41,006 nt of DNA, taken from an uncultured Burkholderiales bacterium. Lineage in GTDB: Bacteria > Pseudomonadota > Gammaproteobacteria > Burkholderiales > Burkholderiaceae_C. A model generated the notes under the pieces. That model did no database searches and had not been told where the DNA came from. It worked only from the letters and a program-made list of their open reading frames with translations. The stretch lies in the NCBI GenBank assembly GCA_937871935.1, contig CALMQI010000297.1, positions 1 through 41,006 on the forward strand. Reading direction: 5' to 3'. The position numbers and the translations under genes were made by a program. Below are positions 24,170-33,484 of the stretch, one piece after another. Each line of letters begins with the position of its first letter. Positions within the stretch are counted from its first letter, which is position 1.

Positions 24170-25348
24170 TCAGACCACCTCGAACAGGCCTGCAGCGCCC
24201 TGCCCGCCACCGATGCACATGGTGACGACCGCGTACTTCACGCCGCGCCGCTTGCCTTCAATGAGCGCGTGGCCGGTCAGGCGCGAGCCGCTCACGCCGT
24301 AGGGGTGGCCCACCGCAATGGCGCCGCCGTTGACGTTGAGTCGCTCGTCAGGAATGCCCAACTTCTCGCGGCAATACAGCACCTGCACCGCAAAGGCTTC
24401 GTTCAGTTCCCACAGACCGATGTCATCGACCTTCAGGCCCGCACGCTGCAGAAGGCGCGGAATGGCGAAGACGGGGCCGATGCCCATTTCGTCGGGCTCG
24501 CAGCCCGCCACCGCAAAACCGCGAAAGAGCCCCAGCGGTTTGATGCCGCGCTGTTCGGCCAGCTTGGCGTTCATCAGCACGCACACCGAAGAGCCGTCGC
24601 TGAACTGGCTGGCATTGCCCGCCGTGATCACCCCGCCCGGCATCACCGAGCGAATCTTGCTGACAGCGTCCAGCGTCGTGTCGGCGCGAATGCCCTCGTC
24701 GGCGGCAATCGTCACTTCGCGGCGGCCGATGTGACCGCTGGCCTTGTCCACCACGCCCATGATGGTGGTCATCGGCGCAATTTCTTCGACGAACCTGCCT
24801 GCAGCCTGGGCTGCGGCGGCGCGCTGCTGGCTGCGCGCGCCATATGCGTCTTGATCCTCCCGGCTGATGCCGTAGCGCTTGGCCACCTGCTCCGCCGTCT
24901 GCAGCATGTTCCAGTAGATCTCGGGTTTCATGTCCTGCATGGCCGGGTCGACGCGCATGTGGCGGTTGACCTCGTTCTGCACGCACGAGATGCTCTCGAC
25001 GCCGCCCGCCACCATCACCGGCACCTGGTCGACGATGATGCGCTGCGCCGCCATCGCGATGGCCTGCAGGCCCGAAGAGCAGAAGCGGTTGATGGAAACA
25101 CCCGCCGTCGTGACCGGAAGGCCTGCGCGCAATGCGGCAATGCGTGCCACGTTGCCGCCGGTGGTGCCTTCCAGCAGCGAGGCACCGAGGATCACGTCTT
25201 CGACTTCGCCGGGGTCGATGCCGGCGCGCTGCACCGCGTGTTTGATCGAATGCGCGGCCAGCGTGGGCGCATACGTCATGTTGAAGGCGCCCTTCCAGCT
25301 CTTGGCCAAGCCGGTGCGGGCGGTGGAAACAATGGCGACGTCGTTCAT
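24170..25348 (-). CDS. Acetyl-CoA acyltransferase (thiolase)
   Basis: 392 residues with all thiolase residues: the nucleophilic cysteine in [13 protein letters not shown] (Cys90), [10 protein letters not shown], the histidine in [14 protein letters not shown] and the second cysteine in [15 protein letters not shown]. It splits a 3-oxoacyl-CoA, releasing acetyl-CoA (or propionyl-CoA), the last step of beta-oxidation. It lies 49 bases downstream of the FadB-like gene, so the two form a classic beta-oxidation pair. The start at 25348 follows AAGGA and opens the conserved [12 protein letters not shown]; the upstream in-frame sequence has no homology. Confidence 0.94.
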   Translation of the reverse strand: MNDVAIVSTARTGLAKSWKGAFNMTYAPTLAAHSIKHAVQRAGIDPGEVEDVILGASLLEGTTGGNVARIAALRAGLPVTTAGVSINRFCSSGLQAIAMAAQRIIVDQVPVMVAGGVESISCVQNEVNRHMRVDPAMQDMKPEIYWNMLQTAEQVAKRYGISREDQDAYGARSQQRAAAAQAAGRFVEEIAPMTTIMGVVDKASGHIGRREVTIAADEGIRADTTLDAVSKIRSVMPGGVITAGNASQFSDGSSVCVLMNAKLAEQRGIKPLGLFRGFAVAGCEPDEMGIGPVFAIPRLLQRAGLKVDDIGLWELNEAFAVQVLYCREKLGIPDERLNVNGGAIAVGHPYGVSGSRLTGHALIEGKRRGVKYAVVTMCIGGGQGAAGLFEVV

Positions 25349-25397
25349 GGTGTTCGGTGTCCTTGCGTGTGTCGGGTGCGGGGTCAGGCCGGTGGGT

Positions 25398-27476
25398 TCA
25401 GTTGAACGACTTTCCCTGCTCAGCGAGTTGCAGCAGCAGCGGTGCCGGCTGCCAGGACTTGTCCGCGCCCGGCTCGGCGGCAAAGCGCCTGAGTGCGCGC
25501 ACCACGTTGGGCAGGCCCACGCTGTCGGCATAAAACATGGGCCCGCCGCTGGGGCGCGGAAAGCCGTAGCCGTTGAGGTAGACCAGGTCGATGTCGCTGG
25601 CACGGGCGGCAATGCCTTCTTGCAGGATGCGGGCGCCCTCGTTGATGAGCGCGTAGATGCAGCGCTCTACCACTTCGGCGTCGCTCACCTTGCGCGGCGT
25701 GATGCCGTGGGCCGTGCGGTACTCGGCGATCAGCTGTTCGGTCACCGGGTCGGGGATCGGATCGCGTTTGCCTGCTTCGTAGCGGTACCAACCGGCGCCC
25801 GTCTTCTGGCCGTAGCGTCCCACCTCGCACAGCTTGTCCGCCACAACGGGCTTGCTGATACCGGTTTCGGCCGCCTTGCGCTTGCGTGTGGCCCAGCCGA
25901 TGTCCAGGCCGGCCAGGTCCCCCATGCGGAACGGTCCCATGGCCATGCCGAACTTCTGTAGAGCGCCATCTACTTGGTGCGGCAAGGCGCCGGCATTGAT
26001 GAGCCCTTGGGCGGCCGCGCCATACGGCGCCAGCATGCGGTTGCCGATGAAGCCGTCACAGACGCCAGAGACCACCGCGATCTTGCCGATCTTGCGGGCC
26101 AGCGCCAGGCATGTGGCCAGCGCGTCTGGCGCGGTCTTGGCACCGCGCACTACCTCCAGCAGGCGCATCACGTTGGCCGGGCTGAAGAAATGCAAACCCA
26201 GCACGTCATGCGGGCGTTTGGTGAACGTGGCGATGCGGTTGATGTCCAGGTAAGACGTGTTCGAAGCCAGGATGGCACCGGGCTTGCAGATTTCGTCCAG
26301 ACGGGCAAAGACCTGCTGCTTGACGTCCATGTTTTCGAACACCGCTTCGATCACCAGGTCGGCATCGGCCAGCGCGGCGTAATCCAGCGTCGGCGTCACC
26401 AGGCTCATGCGCTCTTCCACCTGCTCGGCGGTGAGCTTGCCCTTCTTCGCCGAAGTCTCGTAGTTGCGCCGAATGGTGCTCAGGCCCCGGTCCAGGGCCT
26501 GCTGCTGGGTCTCCAGCAGCACCACCGGAATGCCCACGTTGAGGAAGTTCATGGTGATGCCACCACCCATGGTGCCGGCGCCGATCACCCCCACCTTGTG
26601 GATCTCGCGCAGCGGCACACCATCGGGCAAGTCGGCCACCTTGCCGGCCAGCCGTTCGGCAGCGAAGTTGTGGCGCATGGCGCGCGACTCGGCGCTGGCC
26701 ATCAGTTGCAGGAACGCCTCGCGCTCCAGCCGCAGCGCTTCGTCGAACGGCTTGCTGACACACCACGAAACGGCCTCCACACATTTGAGCGGCGCAGGGA
26801 GCCCCGCGGTGGCGGCCACGCTGTTGCGGGCAAACTGCAGAAAGGCTTCGGCCTGCGGCTCGCGAACCTTCAGGTCGCGTAGGCGTTTGAGGGGCAGCGC
26901 CTCCTGCACCACCTTGCCAGCCAGCGCTAGAGCGGCATCCACCACGTCGCCATCGGTCACGGCGTCAAACAACGCCGTGCCGCTGAACTGCGCAGCCGGC
27001 AGAGTCTCGCCCGTGACGATCATGTTCAGCGCGCGTTCCAGGCCAATGGCCCGCGGCAGGCGTTGTGTACCGCCGGCCCCTGGCAGCAGGCCCAGCTTCA
27101 CCTCGGGCAGCGAGACTCGGGCATCGGCCTTGGCCACGCGGTAGTGCGCGCCCAATGCCAGTTCCAGACCGCCACCCATGCAGATGCCGGCGATGGCGGC
27201 CACAACGGGCTTGGGTGAATCTTCCAGCGCCGAAATCAGCACGGGCAGGCGCGGATCGCGCGATGCGGCCGGTGTACCGAGTTCCTTGACATCAGCGCCT
27301 CCGCTGAACGCCTTTGACGTGCCGGTGATGACGACGGCGCGAACATCGCGGTCAGCATTGGCACGGTCCAGCGCTGCCATCAGGTCGGTGCGCAGTGGCG
27401 ATCCAAGGCCGTTGACGGGTGGGAAATCAAAGGCGATCACGGCGATGGCGCCGCGGACTTGGTAGCTGCTGGGCAT
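25398..27476 (-). CDS. Bifunctional enoyl-CoA hydratase/3-hydroxyacyl-CoA dehydrogenase (FadB/FadJ-like)
   Basis: 692 residues. The N-terminal crotonase domain (about 1-190) has the oxyanion segment SGGADVKEL and both catalytic glutamates ([16 protein letters not shown], Glu105; [15 protein letters not shown], Glu125). The NAD-binding domain starts near 297 ([23 protein letters not shown]), with [12 protein letters not shown] and [17 protein letters not shown] carrying the catalytic histidine. Two C-terminal 3HCDH domains follow ([29 protein letters not shown]). It hydrates and oxidises the enoyl-CoA for the downstream thiolase. The start at 27476 has AAGGAA 9 bases upstream. A copy of the shared inverted repeat lies about 154 bases before it. 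Confidence 0.94.
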   Translation of the reverse strand: MPSSYQVRGAIAVIAFDFPPVNGLGSPLRTDLMAALDRANADRDVRAVVITGTSKAFSGGADVKELGTPAASRDPRLPVLISALEDSPKPVVAAIAGICMGGGLELALGAHYRVAKADARVSLPEVKLGLLPGAGGTQRLPRAIGLERALNMIVTGETLPAAQFSGTALFDAVTDGDVVDAALALAGKVVQEALPLKRLRDLKVREPQAEAFLQFARNSVAATAGLPAPLKCVEAVSWCVSKPFDEALRLEREAFLQLMASAESRAMRHNFAAERLAGKVADLPDGVPLREIHKVGVIGAGTMGGGITMNFLNVGIPVVLLETQQQALDRGLSTIRRNYETSAKKGKLTAEQVEERMSLVTPTLDYAALADADLVIEAVFENMDVKQQVFARLDEICKPGAILASNTSYLDINRIATFTKRPHDVLGLHFFSPANVMRLLEVVRGAKTAPDALATCLALARKIGKIAVVSGVCDGFIGNRMLAPYGAAAQGLINAGALPHQVDGALQKFGMAMGPFRMGDLAGLDIGWATRKRKAAETGISKPVVADKLCEVGRYGQKTGAGWYRYEAGKRDPIPDPVTEQLIAEYRTAHGITPRKVSDAEVVERCIYALINEGARILQEGIAARASDIDLVYLNGYGFPRPSGGPMFYADSVGLPNVVRALRRFAAEPGADKSWQPAPLLLQLAEQGKSFN

Positions 27477-27629
27477 GGCAGGGGGTTCCTTGGATCGTGC
27501 GCGTCGGCCCAGTGGGTCCATCGGCACATGGCGGCAGAAGACGTCGGAGGTGCACCCCGTCAGGGCGCGTGGCGCAGCGGCCTGTTCGGCCCGCGCAGCA
27601 GATGCTAGTGCGGCTTGCCGGGCCTACCC

Positions 27630-27668
27630 ATCACATGCATGATGACCGCGCCGAAGCACGATCACGCA
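27630..27668. promoter_or_regulatory. Shared inverted repeat, copy C, with an extra half-site (upstream of the fadB-thiolase-etf unit)
   Basis: ATCAC-ATGC-ATGAT at 27630-27643 sits inside a longer near-palindrome (CATCA...TGATG). A further half-like ATCACGCA begins at 27661. It is the weakest of the four copies. The 265-base gap between the IclR stop and the FadB start holds nothing else that I recognise. Confidence 0.45.
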
Positions 27669-27741
27669 CTGCCTTTCTTGGCCAAGGCGATCTGCCACTG
27701 CCGATCGGCCCAGGGCGGCCATTGGCTCAAGCAAACCGCCT

Positions 27742-28557
27742 TCATTGCGGCAGAGTTGCCTCGATGCGCTGCGTGAGGTCGATCAGGCGCGGCCGCACCT
27801 CTTGCAGCAAGAAGTCCTGCTTCAGCCGACTGGCGGGCCCGGTGCAACTGATGGACATCGGCGGCAAGCCGCCGCCCGGGTTGAAGGCACGGCCAATGCC
27901 GTTGACGTCGCTGTGCCAGTCGCCGAAGGAACAGGTCACGCCCAGCTTGCGGTGGTCCTGTGCGGCCCTTTCAATGCCGGCCACGGTGCTGGCCCAGTCG
28001 TCATCGCCCTGCGCCCGCAGGGCCAGCATGATGCCTGCGCGCTCCGTGTCTTCGGCCACCGCCAGGTAGGCGCGGCCCATGGCTGATGTGGCCAGGGGAA
28101 AGCGGCTCCCAACGTCGCTGGAGACGGCCAGCGCCGTCTGCGCCCGGCAGTGCTCGATGTAGATGATGGACAAGCGCTCGCGCACGCCCAGCGACACCGA
28201 CGCGCCTGCGAACGCAGCCAGTTCCTGCATCAGCGGCCGTGCGACCTGGCGCACGTCCAATCTGGACATCATGGCGGTACCCAAGGCCAGCGTCGCCATG
28301 CCCAGGCGATAGCGGCCAGTGTCGGGCACCTGGATGAGATACCCCAGTCGCGTCAAGGTCATCGTCAAGCGCGACACCGTGGACTTGGGCAACTTGCAGG
28401 TTGCAGCCAATTGCTGGTTCCCCAGTTGGGCTTCGCCCGACGGAAAGCAGGCCAAGACCTCTAAGCCACGGGCCAGCGCCGTCACGAAGTGGCGGTCGTC
28501 TCCTTCCCCATTGACGTCGTTCCCGTCGGAACCTGGGTCGCTGGATGCTGGCTTCAT
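27742..28557 (-). CDS. IclR-family transcriptional regulator (first of a divergent pair)
   Basis: 271 residues: a Ser/Asp-rich leader, the IclR winged helix-turn-helix (about 22-85: HFVTALARGLEVLACF, KLPKSTVSRLTMTLTRLGYL, GRYRLGMATLALG) and the GAF-like effector domain (about 95-265) with FPLATSAMGRAYLAV, LGVTCSFGDWHSDVNGIGRAFN and MSISCTGPASRL. IclR proteins of this type usually control nearby catabolic genes in response to an acid or its CoA ester. It faces away from a second IclR gene across a 206-base region carrying a three-part GCAGAAC site. The start at 28557 lacks a strong RBS; longer starts would run over that site. Confidence 0.9.
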   Translation of the reverse strand: MKPASSDPGSDGNDVNGEGDDRHFVTALARGLEVLACFPSGEAQLGNQQLAATCKLPKSTVSRLTMTLTRLGYLIQVPDTGRYRLGMATLALGTAMMSRLDVRQVARPLMQELAAFAGASVSLGVRERLSIIYIEHCRAQTALAVSSDVGSRFPLATSAMGRAYLAVAEDTERAGIMLALRAQGDDDWASTVAGIERAAQDHRKLGVTCSFGDWHSDVNGIGRAFNPGGGLPPMSISCTGPASRLKQDFLLQEVRPRLIDLTQRIEATLPQ

Positions 28558-28659
28558 GGTTATGCCAAGGGTGTGGTGGAGGGCCGGTAGGGGGCCAGCC
28601 GGGGGGTGGGGAAGCCCCAACTTGACGCGCAAAGACTGGGACCAGAGAATTTCATCGCT

Positions 28660-28686
28660 GCAGAACTTGGTTCTGCATTGCAGAAC
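28660..28686. promoter_or_regulatory. Three-part operator between the divergent IclR genes
   Basis: GCAGAAC (28660-28666), TTG, GTTCTGC (28670-28676), ATT, GCAGAAC (28680-28686): a perfect 7-bp palindrome followed, at the same 3-base spacing, by a third copy of the half-site. This palindrome-plus-direct-repeat layout is the one known for PcaU/PobR-type IclR regulators. The remainder of the 206-base gap should hold both promoters; TATAGA at 28687-28692 is a possible plus-strand -10. Confidence 0.65.
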
Positions 28687-28763
28687 TATAGAGAATTGAG
28701 CCTGGGCACACAAGTACTCAGGGTCTGCTTTGCAGGCCGGCAAGGGTAAGTCTGGAGACAAGC

Positions 28764-29498
28764 ATGCAAAGGTCCGTCAAGTCAGCCGCAAGAGCGTTTG
28801 ACCTGCTCGAGGTATTCGAGCGTCAGCGCAAACCGCTGCGCGTTTCCGACTTGGTGGAGGCGCTGGACGCGCCGCAGTCCAGCGTCTCCATGCTGCTCAA
28901 GACCCTGGTGTCCGACGGCTACATCGACTTCAGTCCGACTACGCGCGAGTACTGCCCTTCGATGCGCGTGGCCAACCTGTGCGGGTGGGTGTCGCACCTG
29001 CCCGACCGGCCGCGCGCGATCGAACAGGCGATGCAGCAACTGGCGCAAACCACCGGCGAGACCATCGTGCTGGGCCGACTGGACTGCACCCACCTGCAGT
29101 ACGTTTCGGTTGTTCACTCCAAGCAGGCCGTGCGCTTCACCCCTGTGGTGGGAACGAAACGCCCACCGCACCTCACGGCCACCGGCATCATGCTCATGAC
29201 CGCCATGGACAACGACCGCATCAGCCTGCTTCTGCGCCGGCACAACGCCGAGCTGGATGTCGGCTGCAAACCAGCACATGTGACGGACATACTGACTGAA
29301 GTTGCCAAGGCCCGCGAGCTGGGCCACTACCAGTCGGCGGGCGTGCTCAACCCCGGCCACGCGGTGATTGCGATGTTGCTGCCGTCCACCATACGCGGCC
29401 AGCGTTTGGCGATGGGCATTGGTGCACCGCAGGTGCGACTCCAGTTGCACCGCAGCCACTATCTTGACCAGCTGATTGCGGCAGTTGCCCAGTGCTGA
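28764..29498 (+). CDS. IclR-family transcriptional regulator (second of a divergent pair)
   Basis: 244 residues with an N-terminal winged helix-turn-helix (about 5-65: SVKSAARAFDLLEVFERQRKPLRVSDLVEALDAPQSSVSMLLKTLVSDGYIDF) and a C-terminal effector domain (about 80-240), including PPHLTATGIMLMTAM and RELGHYQSAGVLNPGHAVIAMLLP. It is shorter and clearly different from its divergent neighbour, so it is not a recent duplicate. GGAGA lies 7 bases before the ATG. Together the two may sense different intermediates of the same pathway (inference). It converges on the PrpD-like gene. Confidence 0.9.
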   Translation: MQRSVKSAARAFDLLEVFERQRKPLRVSDLVEALDAPQSSVSMLLKTLVSDGYIDFSPTTREYCPSMRVANLCGWVSHLPDRPRAIEQAMQQLAQTTGETIVLGRLDCTHLQYVSVVHSKQAVRFTPVVGTKRPPHLTATGIMLMTAMDNDRISLLLRRHNAELDVGCKPAHVTDILTEVAKARELGHYQSAGVLNPGHAVIAMLLPSTIRGQRLAMGIGAPQVRLQLHRSHYLDQLIAAVAQC

Positions 29499-29567
29499 CC
29501 TCTATTGGTTGAGTGTGCCTCGCGTCGATACGGGACGTGTTGAAGCGGGCGGGCACCGGCCCGAAGG

Positions 29568-30920
29568 TCAGAAGCCTGGCGTAGTCAAGTCCAGCAGCGC
29601 GCCGATGTCCGCAATTTGTTCGGCCTGGCGACAACTGGCAATCAACTGAGCCGTGCGTGGGCCGCCCAGGCGGGGCTCCACCAAACTGTGGAACTTCGTC
29701 TCCAGCATTGCCCATTGCTGGTCTAAGTCCTGCATCGGCACGCCCACGTCGAAAGTCTGCGCAAGACGCTGCCCGTCCATCAAGGTCAGCACGACTTCGG
29801 CGCCAGATGCCTCGCCAGCCCAGTCGGATACCACGCGCACCTTGTTGCGCAGGGATACCAGATCAGGCCTTGATGCGAGCAGGTCGGTATAGCTTGCATC
29901 GTTGGCGGTGTCGACACCCGCCAGCGTCATCGCCGCCATCATGGGCAGCGAGAACTTGATCTCCAGTCCCGTCGTGGGCGCCGCGATGCCGCAGATCTTC
30001 AAGTGCCCCGGGTTCACATGCAACTCCACCGCGGCCACATCCGTCAGCGTCACGCGGTGCTGCTTGCGCAATAGGTTCAAGGCCTCGATGCTCGAATGAG
30101 TCAAGAAGCAGGCGGCGTGGTACTTGAAGAGGGTGTTGGTGACGTGAAAGCCCCCCGCGGGGTCGGCCAACGCCGCAACCAGATCGAAGCCGTCGGACTG
30201 GGTCTTTGCGAAACCCTGCTCATTGCCCAGGATGTCTGCGTGCGCGGTGAAGCCGCGCGCTGACAGGCGTGCCGCCAACAGACCCGCTTCGGCCGCACGG
30301 CCCGCGTGCAGTGGTTTGCAGTGCGTGCCGAATGACGCCTTCAGGCCGGCTGCCTGGGTGCCTGCAGCACCCAGCGCCAGCGTCATGCGGGCCGTGTCCA
30401 AGCCCAGCAAGCGGCCCGCGGCGGCAGCCGCCCCAAATGTGCCCACCGTTGCCGTTGGGTGAAATCCGCGCGCATAGTGGTTGTGGGCGCACAGCGCGCC
30501 CACGCGGCTTTCGGTTTCAAACCCGGCGACAAAGGCCGTCAGCGAGTCGCGACCCGAAAGGTGCATGTGCGCGCCCAGGCCCAAGGCCACGGGCATCACC
30601 GGCGCGCTGGGATGTCCACGCATGGCCTTGACGACATCGTCATAGTCCAGCGCATGCGACATCGAACCATTCACCAGCACGGCAGCAGGCAATGCAAGCC
30701 GCTCGGTGCGTCCGACCACGGTGGACGTGCCCGCCAGGCCCGCGTCCATGCGCTCGTCCAGCAGGATGCGAACCAGTTCTTCATCGCGGCCCGCAATCGT
30801 CACCGCCATCCAGTCCAGTAGGCACTGCTTGGCCAGCGTCAGCGCGGCCGGGCTCAGGTCTTCGTAGCGCAGGGACGATGCACGCTGCGCCAGTTTCCCG
30901 GTGATGTTGATTTCACTCAT
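29568..30920 (-). CDS. MmgE/PrpD-family protein (2-methylcitrate dehydratase/cis-aconitate decarboxylase superfamily)
   Basis: 450 residues with the family pattern: LAKQCLLDWMAVTIAGRDEE, SMSHALDYDDVVKAMRGHPSAPVMPVALGLG, HYARGFHPTATVGTFGAAAAAGRLLGLD, the KPLHAGRAAEAGLLAARLSARGF core and a C-terminal domain (about 270-440). Members dehydrate 2-methylcitrate, decarboxylate cis-aconitate to itaconate, or epimerise iminodisuccinate, so they act on tricarboxylic or branched dicarboxylic acids; this agrees with the CoA-ester lyases in the island. The start at 30920 opens the conserved N-terminus. It lies 22 bases after the second acyl-CoA dehydrogenase and ends unit B. Confidence 0.9.
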   Translation of the reverse strand: MSEINITGKLAQRASSLRYEDLSPAALTLAKQCLLDWMAVTIAGRDEELVRILLDERMDAGLAGTSTVVGRTERLALPAAVLVNGSMSHALDYDDVVKAMRGHPSAPVMPVALGLGAHMHLSGRDSLTAFVAGFETESRVGALCAHNHYARGFHPTATVGTFGAAAAAGRLLGLDTARMTLALGAAGTQAAGLKASFGTHCKPLHAGRAAEAGLLAARLSARGFTAHADILGNEQGFAKTQSDGFDLVAALADPAGGFHVTNTLFKYHAACFLTHSSIEALNLLRKQHRVTLTDVAAVELHVNPGHLKICGIAAPTTGLEIKFSLPMMAAMTLAGVDTANDASYTDLLASRPDLVSLRNKVRVVSDWAGEASGAEVVLTLMDGQRLAQTFDVGVPMQDLDQQWAMLETKFHSLVEPRLGGPRTAQLIASCRQAEQIADIGALLDLTTPGF

Positions 30921-30942
30921 GCCATGCTCACGGTGGTGACCC

Positions 30943-32118
30943 TCAAACGCCTTCGGCCTTGCCCAGCAGGTGGTCGGAGATGATGCGCTGCTGGATTTCC
31001 GAAGTGCCCTCGAAGATCTTGGACAAGCGGGCATCGCGCCAATAGCGTTCCACCGGGTACAGCGTGGTAAAGCCCGCGCCGCCAAGTATCTGCAGTGCCT
31101 CGGAAGTGACACGTTCGGCCATCTCCGCTGCAAAGTACTTGACCATGGCCGCCTCCTTGTCCGAGCGCTGGCCCTGGTCGATCAAGGTGCACACGTGGTA
31201 CATGAGCTGGCGCGCAGCCTCAATCTCGGTGGCCATGGTGGCGATCTTGAAGCGGATGGCCTGGAACTCGGCGATGGGCTTCTTGAACTGGCGCCGCTCC
31301 TTGGCGTAGGCAATGGCCTGGTCCAGCGCGCCCTGCGCCTGGCCGACGGAACGTGCGGCCGTGTGGGCACGCGCCTTCTCAAGGCCGGTGGCGATGCTGT
31401 AGAACGCCTTGCCCAACTTGTCGTCGGGTGTGTTCATCGGCACTCGCACGTTGTCGAAGGCCAGTTCCCAGGTCTTCCAGCCGAAGTAGCCAATCTTCGG
31501 AATCGGACTGCCCTGCACACCCTTGGGCAATTCGCCTCGCGGCTTCTCGACGACGATGCCGGTCAAGCCCAGATGCGGCTTCGCTTCGTTCAGCGGTTCC
31601 GTTCGGCAGACGACGTAGATGAAATCAGCCCCATCGGCAAAGGTGCACCAGTACTTGTTGCCGTTGATCACCCACTCGTCGCCGTCACGGCGCGCGCGGC
31701 AGGCGATGCCGCTCACGTCTGAGCCCGTCTGCGGTTCGGACATGGCAAATGCGCCGAGGTACTGGCCGCGTGCCATGGCCTCGATCTGCCGCGTGCGCTC
31801 TTCGCCCACGCCAGGCACCAGCTTGTAAAAGCCATTGCCGCGCGCCACGATGCTGGCCACGCTCATCCAGCCGCGGGCCAGTTCTTCCGAAATCATGCAG
31901 TACTCGAAACACCCCAACCCCAAGCCGCCGAACTCCTCGGGGATGGTGATGCCGAAGTAGCCCATCTCACCCATCTGGTCGATCAGCGCGCGCGGGATGT
32001 CGCCCTTCTCAGGGTCCAGCCGATTGGCCACCGGCAGCACTTCCTTGTTGGTGAAGTCACGTGCCTGCTGCTGAAAAGCCAGGCGTTCTTCCGTCATGTA
32101 GCCCTGGGCTTCGCTCAT
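30943..32118 (-). CDS. Acyl-CoA dehydrogenase, paralogue 2
   Basis: 391 residues. FAD and substrate signatures in order: GITIPEEFGGLGLGCFEYCMISEELARGW, FAMSEPQTGSDVSGIACRARRDGDEWVINGNKYWCTFADGAD, ARSVGQAQGALDQAIAYAKERRQFKKPIAEFQAIRFKIATMATE, ALQILGGAGFTTLYPVERYWRDAR and the catalytic glutamate in IFEGTSEIQQR. It introduces a 2,3 double bond in an acyl-CoA and passes electrons to ETF. It is closely similar along its length to the gene just upstream (shared NKYWCTFADGAD, IPKIGYFGWKT, FEGTSEIQQRIIS). Start: the second of two adjacent ATG codons, by analogy with its paralogue. Confidence 0.93.
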   Translation of the reverse strand: MSEAQGYMTEERLAFQQQARDFTNKEVLPVANRLDPEKGDIPRALIDQMGEMGYFGITIPEEFGGLGLGCFEYCMISEELARGWMSVASIVARGNGFYKLVPGVGEERTRQIEAMARGQYLGAFAMSEPQTGSDVSGIACRARRDGDEWVINGNKYWCTFADGADFIYVVCRTEPLNEAKPHLGLTGIVVEKPRGELPKGVQGSPIPKIGYFGWKTWELAFDNVRVPMNTPDDKLGKAFYSIATGLEKARAHTAARSVGQAQGALDQAIAYAKERRQFKKPIAEFQAIRFKIATMATEIEAARQLMYHVCTLIDQGQRSDKEAAMVKYFAAEMAERVTSEALQILGGAGFTTLYPVERYWRDARLSKIFEGTSEIQQRIISDHLLGKAEGV

Positions 32119-32179
32119 CATTGCGCTTTCAAGTGCCGAGTGGATCGGTGTCGGGAACTGGGGTGTGCGGGCCTGCCTA

Positions 32180-33403
32180 TCAACGGGATGTTTGTTGCGC
32201 AAAGGCCCGCTCGGCAATCATCTCTTCCACTTCCGACTTGCCCAGCAGGTTGCGCGAAATGATGCGCTGCTGAATTTCGGAAGTGCCCTCGAAGATCTTG
32301 GTCAGGCGGGCGTCGCGCCAGTAGCGTTCGACGGCAAAGAGCTTGGTGTAGCCCGCACCGCCCAGAATCTGCAAGGCCTCGGAGGTGACCCGCTCAGCCA
32401 TCTCCGATGCGAACAGCTTGACCATCGACGCCTCGGTGTCGCAACGCCGGCCTGCATCGAGTTCGCCACAGACGAAGTAGAGCAAATGACGGGCGGCCTG
32501 GATCTCCGTGGCCATGGTGGCAATCTTGAAGCGGATGGCCTGGTACTCAGCAATAGGCATGCCGAACTGCTTGCGCTGCAGGCAGTATTCGCTGGCGTCT
32601 TCCAACGCACCTTGCGCCAGGCCGATGGAGCGCGCCGCGGTGTGGGCGCGCATGCCTTGCAGGCCCTCGGTCATCAGCAGGAAGCCCTTGCCTTCTTCAC
32701 CGACGCGCGCTGAGAGGGGTACGCGCACACCGTCGAGCGCCAGCTCAAAAGTCTTCCAGCCGAAGTAGCCGATCTTCGGGATCGGGTTGCCGACCATGCC
32801 CTTGGGAAAGGTACCGCGCGGTTTTTCGATTAGGAACGCCGTGATGCCCTTCCAGCGCTTTTCGGCGCTGGGCGGTGGCGAGGTGCGCGCAAAGATGGTC
32901 AGGTAGTCGGCACCGTCGGCGAAGGTGCACCAGTACTTGTTTCCGGTCAGCACCCATTCGTCGCCATCGCGCACCGCGCGGCAGGAGATCGACGCCAGGT
33001 CCGACCCCGTATCCGGCTCGGACAAGGCCGAAGCGCCCAGAAAGTCGCCCTTGACCACGCGCCGCAGGTACTCTGCCTGTTTGTCCCCGGGCATGGACTT
33101 GCGGATCCAGCCGCCCTGCCCGCGCGCCATCAGCGAAGCCACCGACATCCAGCCGCGCGCCAGTTGTTCGGCCACCAGGCAATATTCGAAGTAGCCAAGG
33201 CCCAAGCCGCCGTACTCTTCAGGGAGCATCATGCCGAAGTAGCCCATGTCGGCCATCTTCTGGCGCAGCTCCATCGGAATCACGCCGTCTGGGCCGTCCA
33301 GCCGATTGGCCACCGGCAGCACTTCCTTCATCGTGAACTCGCGCGCCGCGTCGCGAATCATGCGACGCTCGTCGGTCATGTAGCCTTTGCCGTCTTCGGA
33401 CAC
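32180..33403 (-). CDS. Acyl-CoA dehydrogenase, paralogue 1
   Basis: 407 residues, with GMMLPEEYGGLGLGYFEYCLVAEQLARGW, SALSEPDTGSDLASISCRAVRDGDEW, TGNKYWCTFADGADYL, IPKIGYFGWKTFELALDGVRVPL, ALQILGGAGYTKLFAVERYWRDAR and the catalytic glutamate in FEGTSEIQQR. The GTG start at 33403 is supported by AGGAA 5 bases upstream. Its product is an ETF-linked dehydrogenase. Compared with paralogue 2 it has a different FARTSPPPSAEKRWKGITAF segment and a longer C-terminal tail. The pair may act on two isomers or two successive acyl-CoAs, or form a heteromer as in some steroid-acid dehydrogenases (inference). Confidence 0.93.
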   Translation of the reverse strand: MSEDGKGYMTDERRMIRDAAREFTMKEVLPVANRLDGPDGVIPMELRQKMADMGYFGMMLPEEYGGLGLGYFEYCLVAEQLARGWMSVASLMARGQGGWIRKSMPGDKQAEYLRRVVKGDFLGASALSEPDTGSDLASISCRAVRDGDEWVLTGNKYWCTFADGADYLTIFARTSPPPSAEKRWKGITAFLIEKPRGTFPKGMVGNPIPKIGYFGWKTFELALDGVRVPLSARVGEEGKGFLLMTEGLQGMRAHTAARSIGLAQGALEDASEYCLQRKQFGMPIAEYQAIRFKIATMATEIQAARHLLYFVCGELDAGRRCDTEASMVKLFASEMAERVTSEALQILGGAGYTKLFAVERYWRDARLTKIFEGTSEIQQRIISRNLLGKSEVEEMIAERAFAQQTSR

Positions 33404-33484
33404 GTTGGTTCCTGGGTCAATGCCTGGTTTGGATGGGCTGGACGGGTAGGTTCAAGGGCGCGCTAACAAACAATCCATCGCCGG

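Noticed and set aside
27662..27745. 27-codon ORF overlapping the IclR stop as ATGA (MKAVCLSQWPPWADRQWQIA...)
   Set aside because: It has no RBS of its own or recognisable homology and is too short to support; the overlap can occur by chance at any CAATGA stop context.
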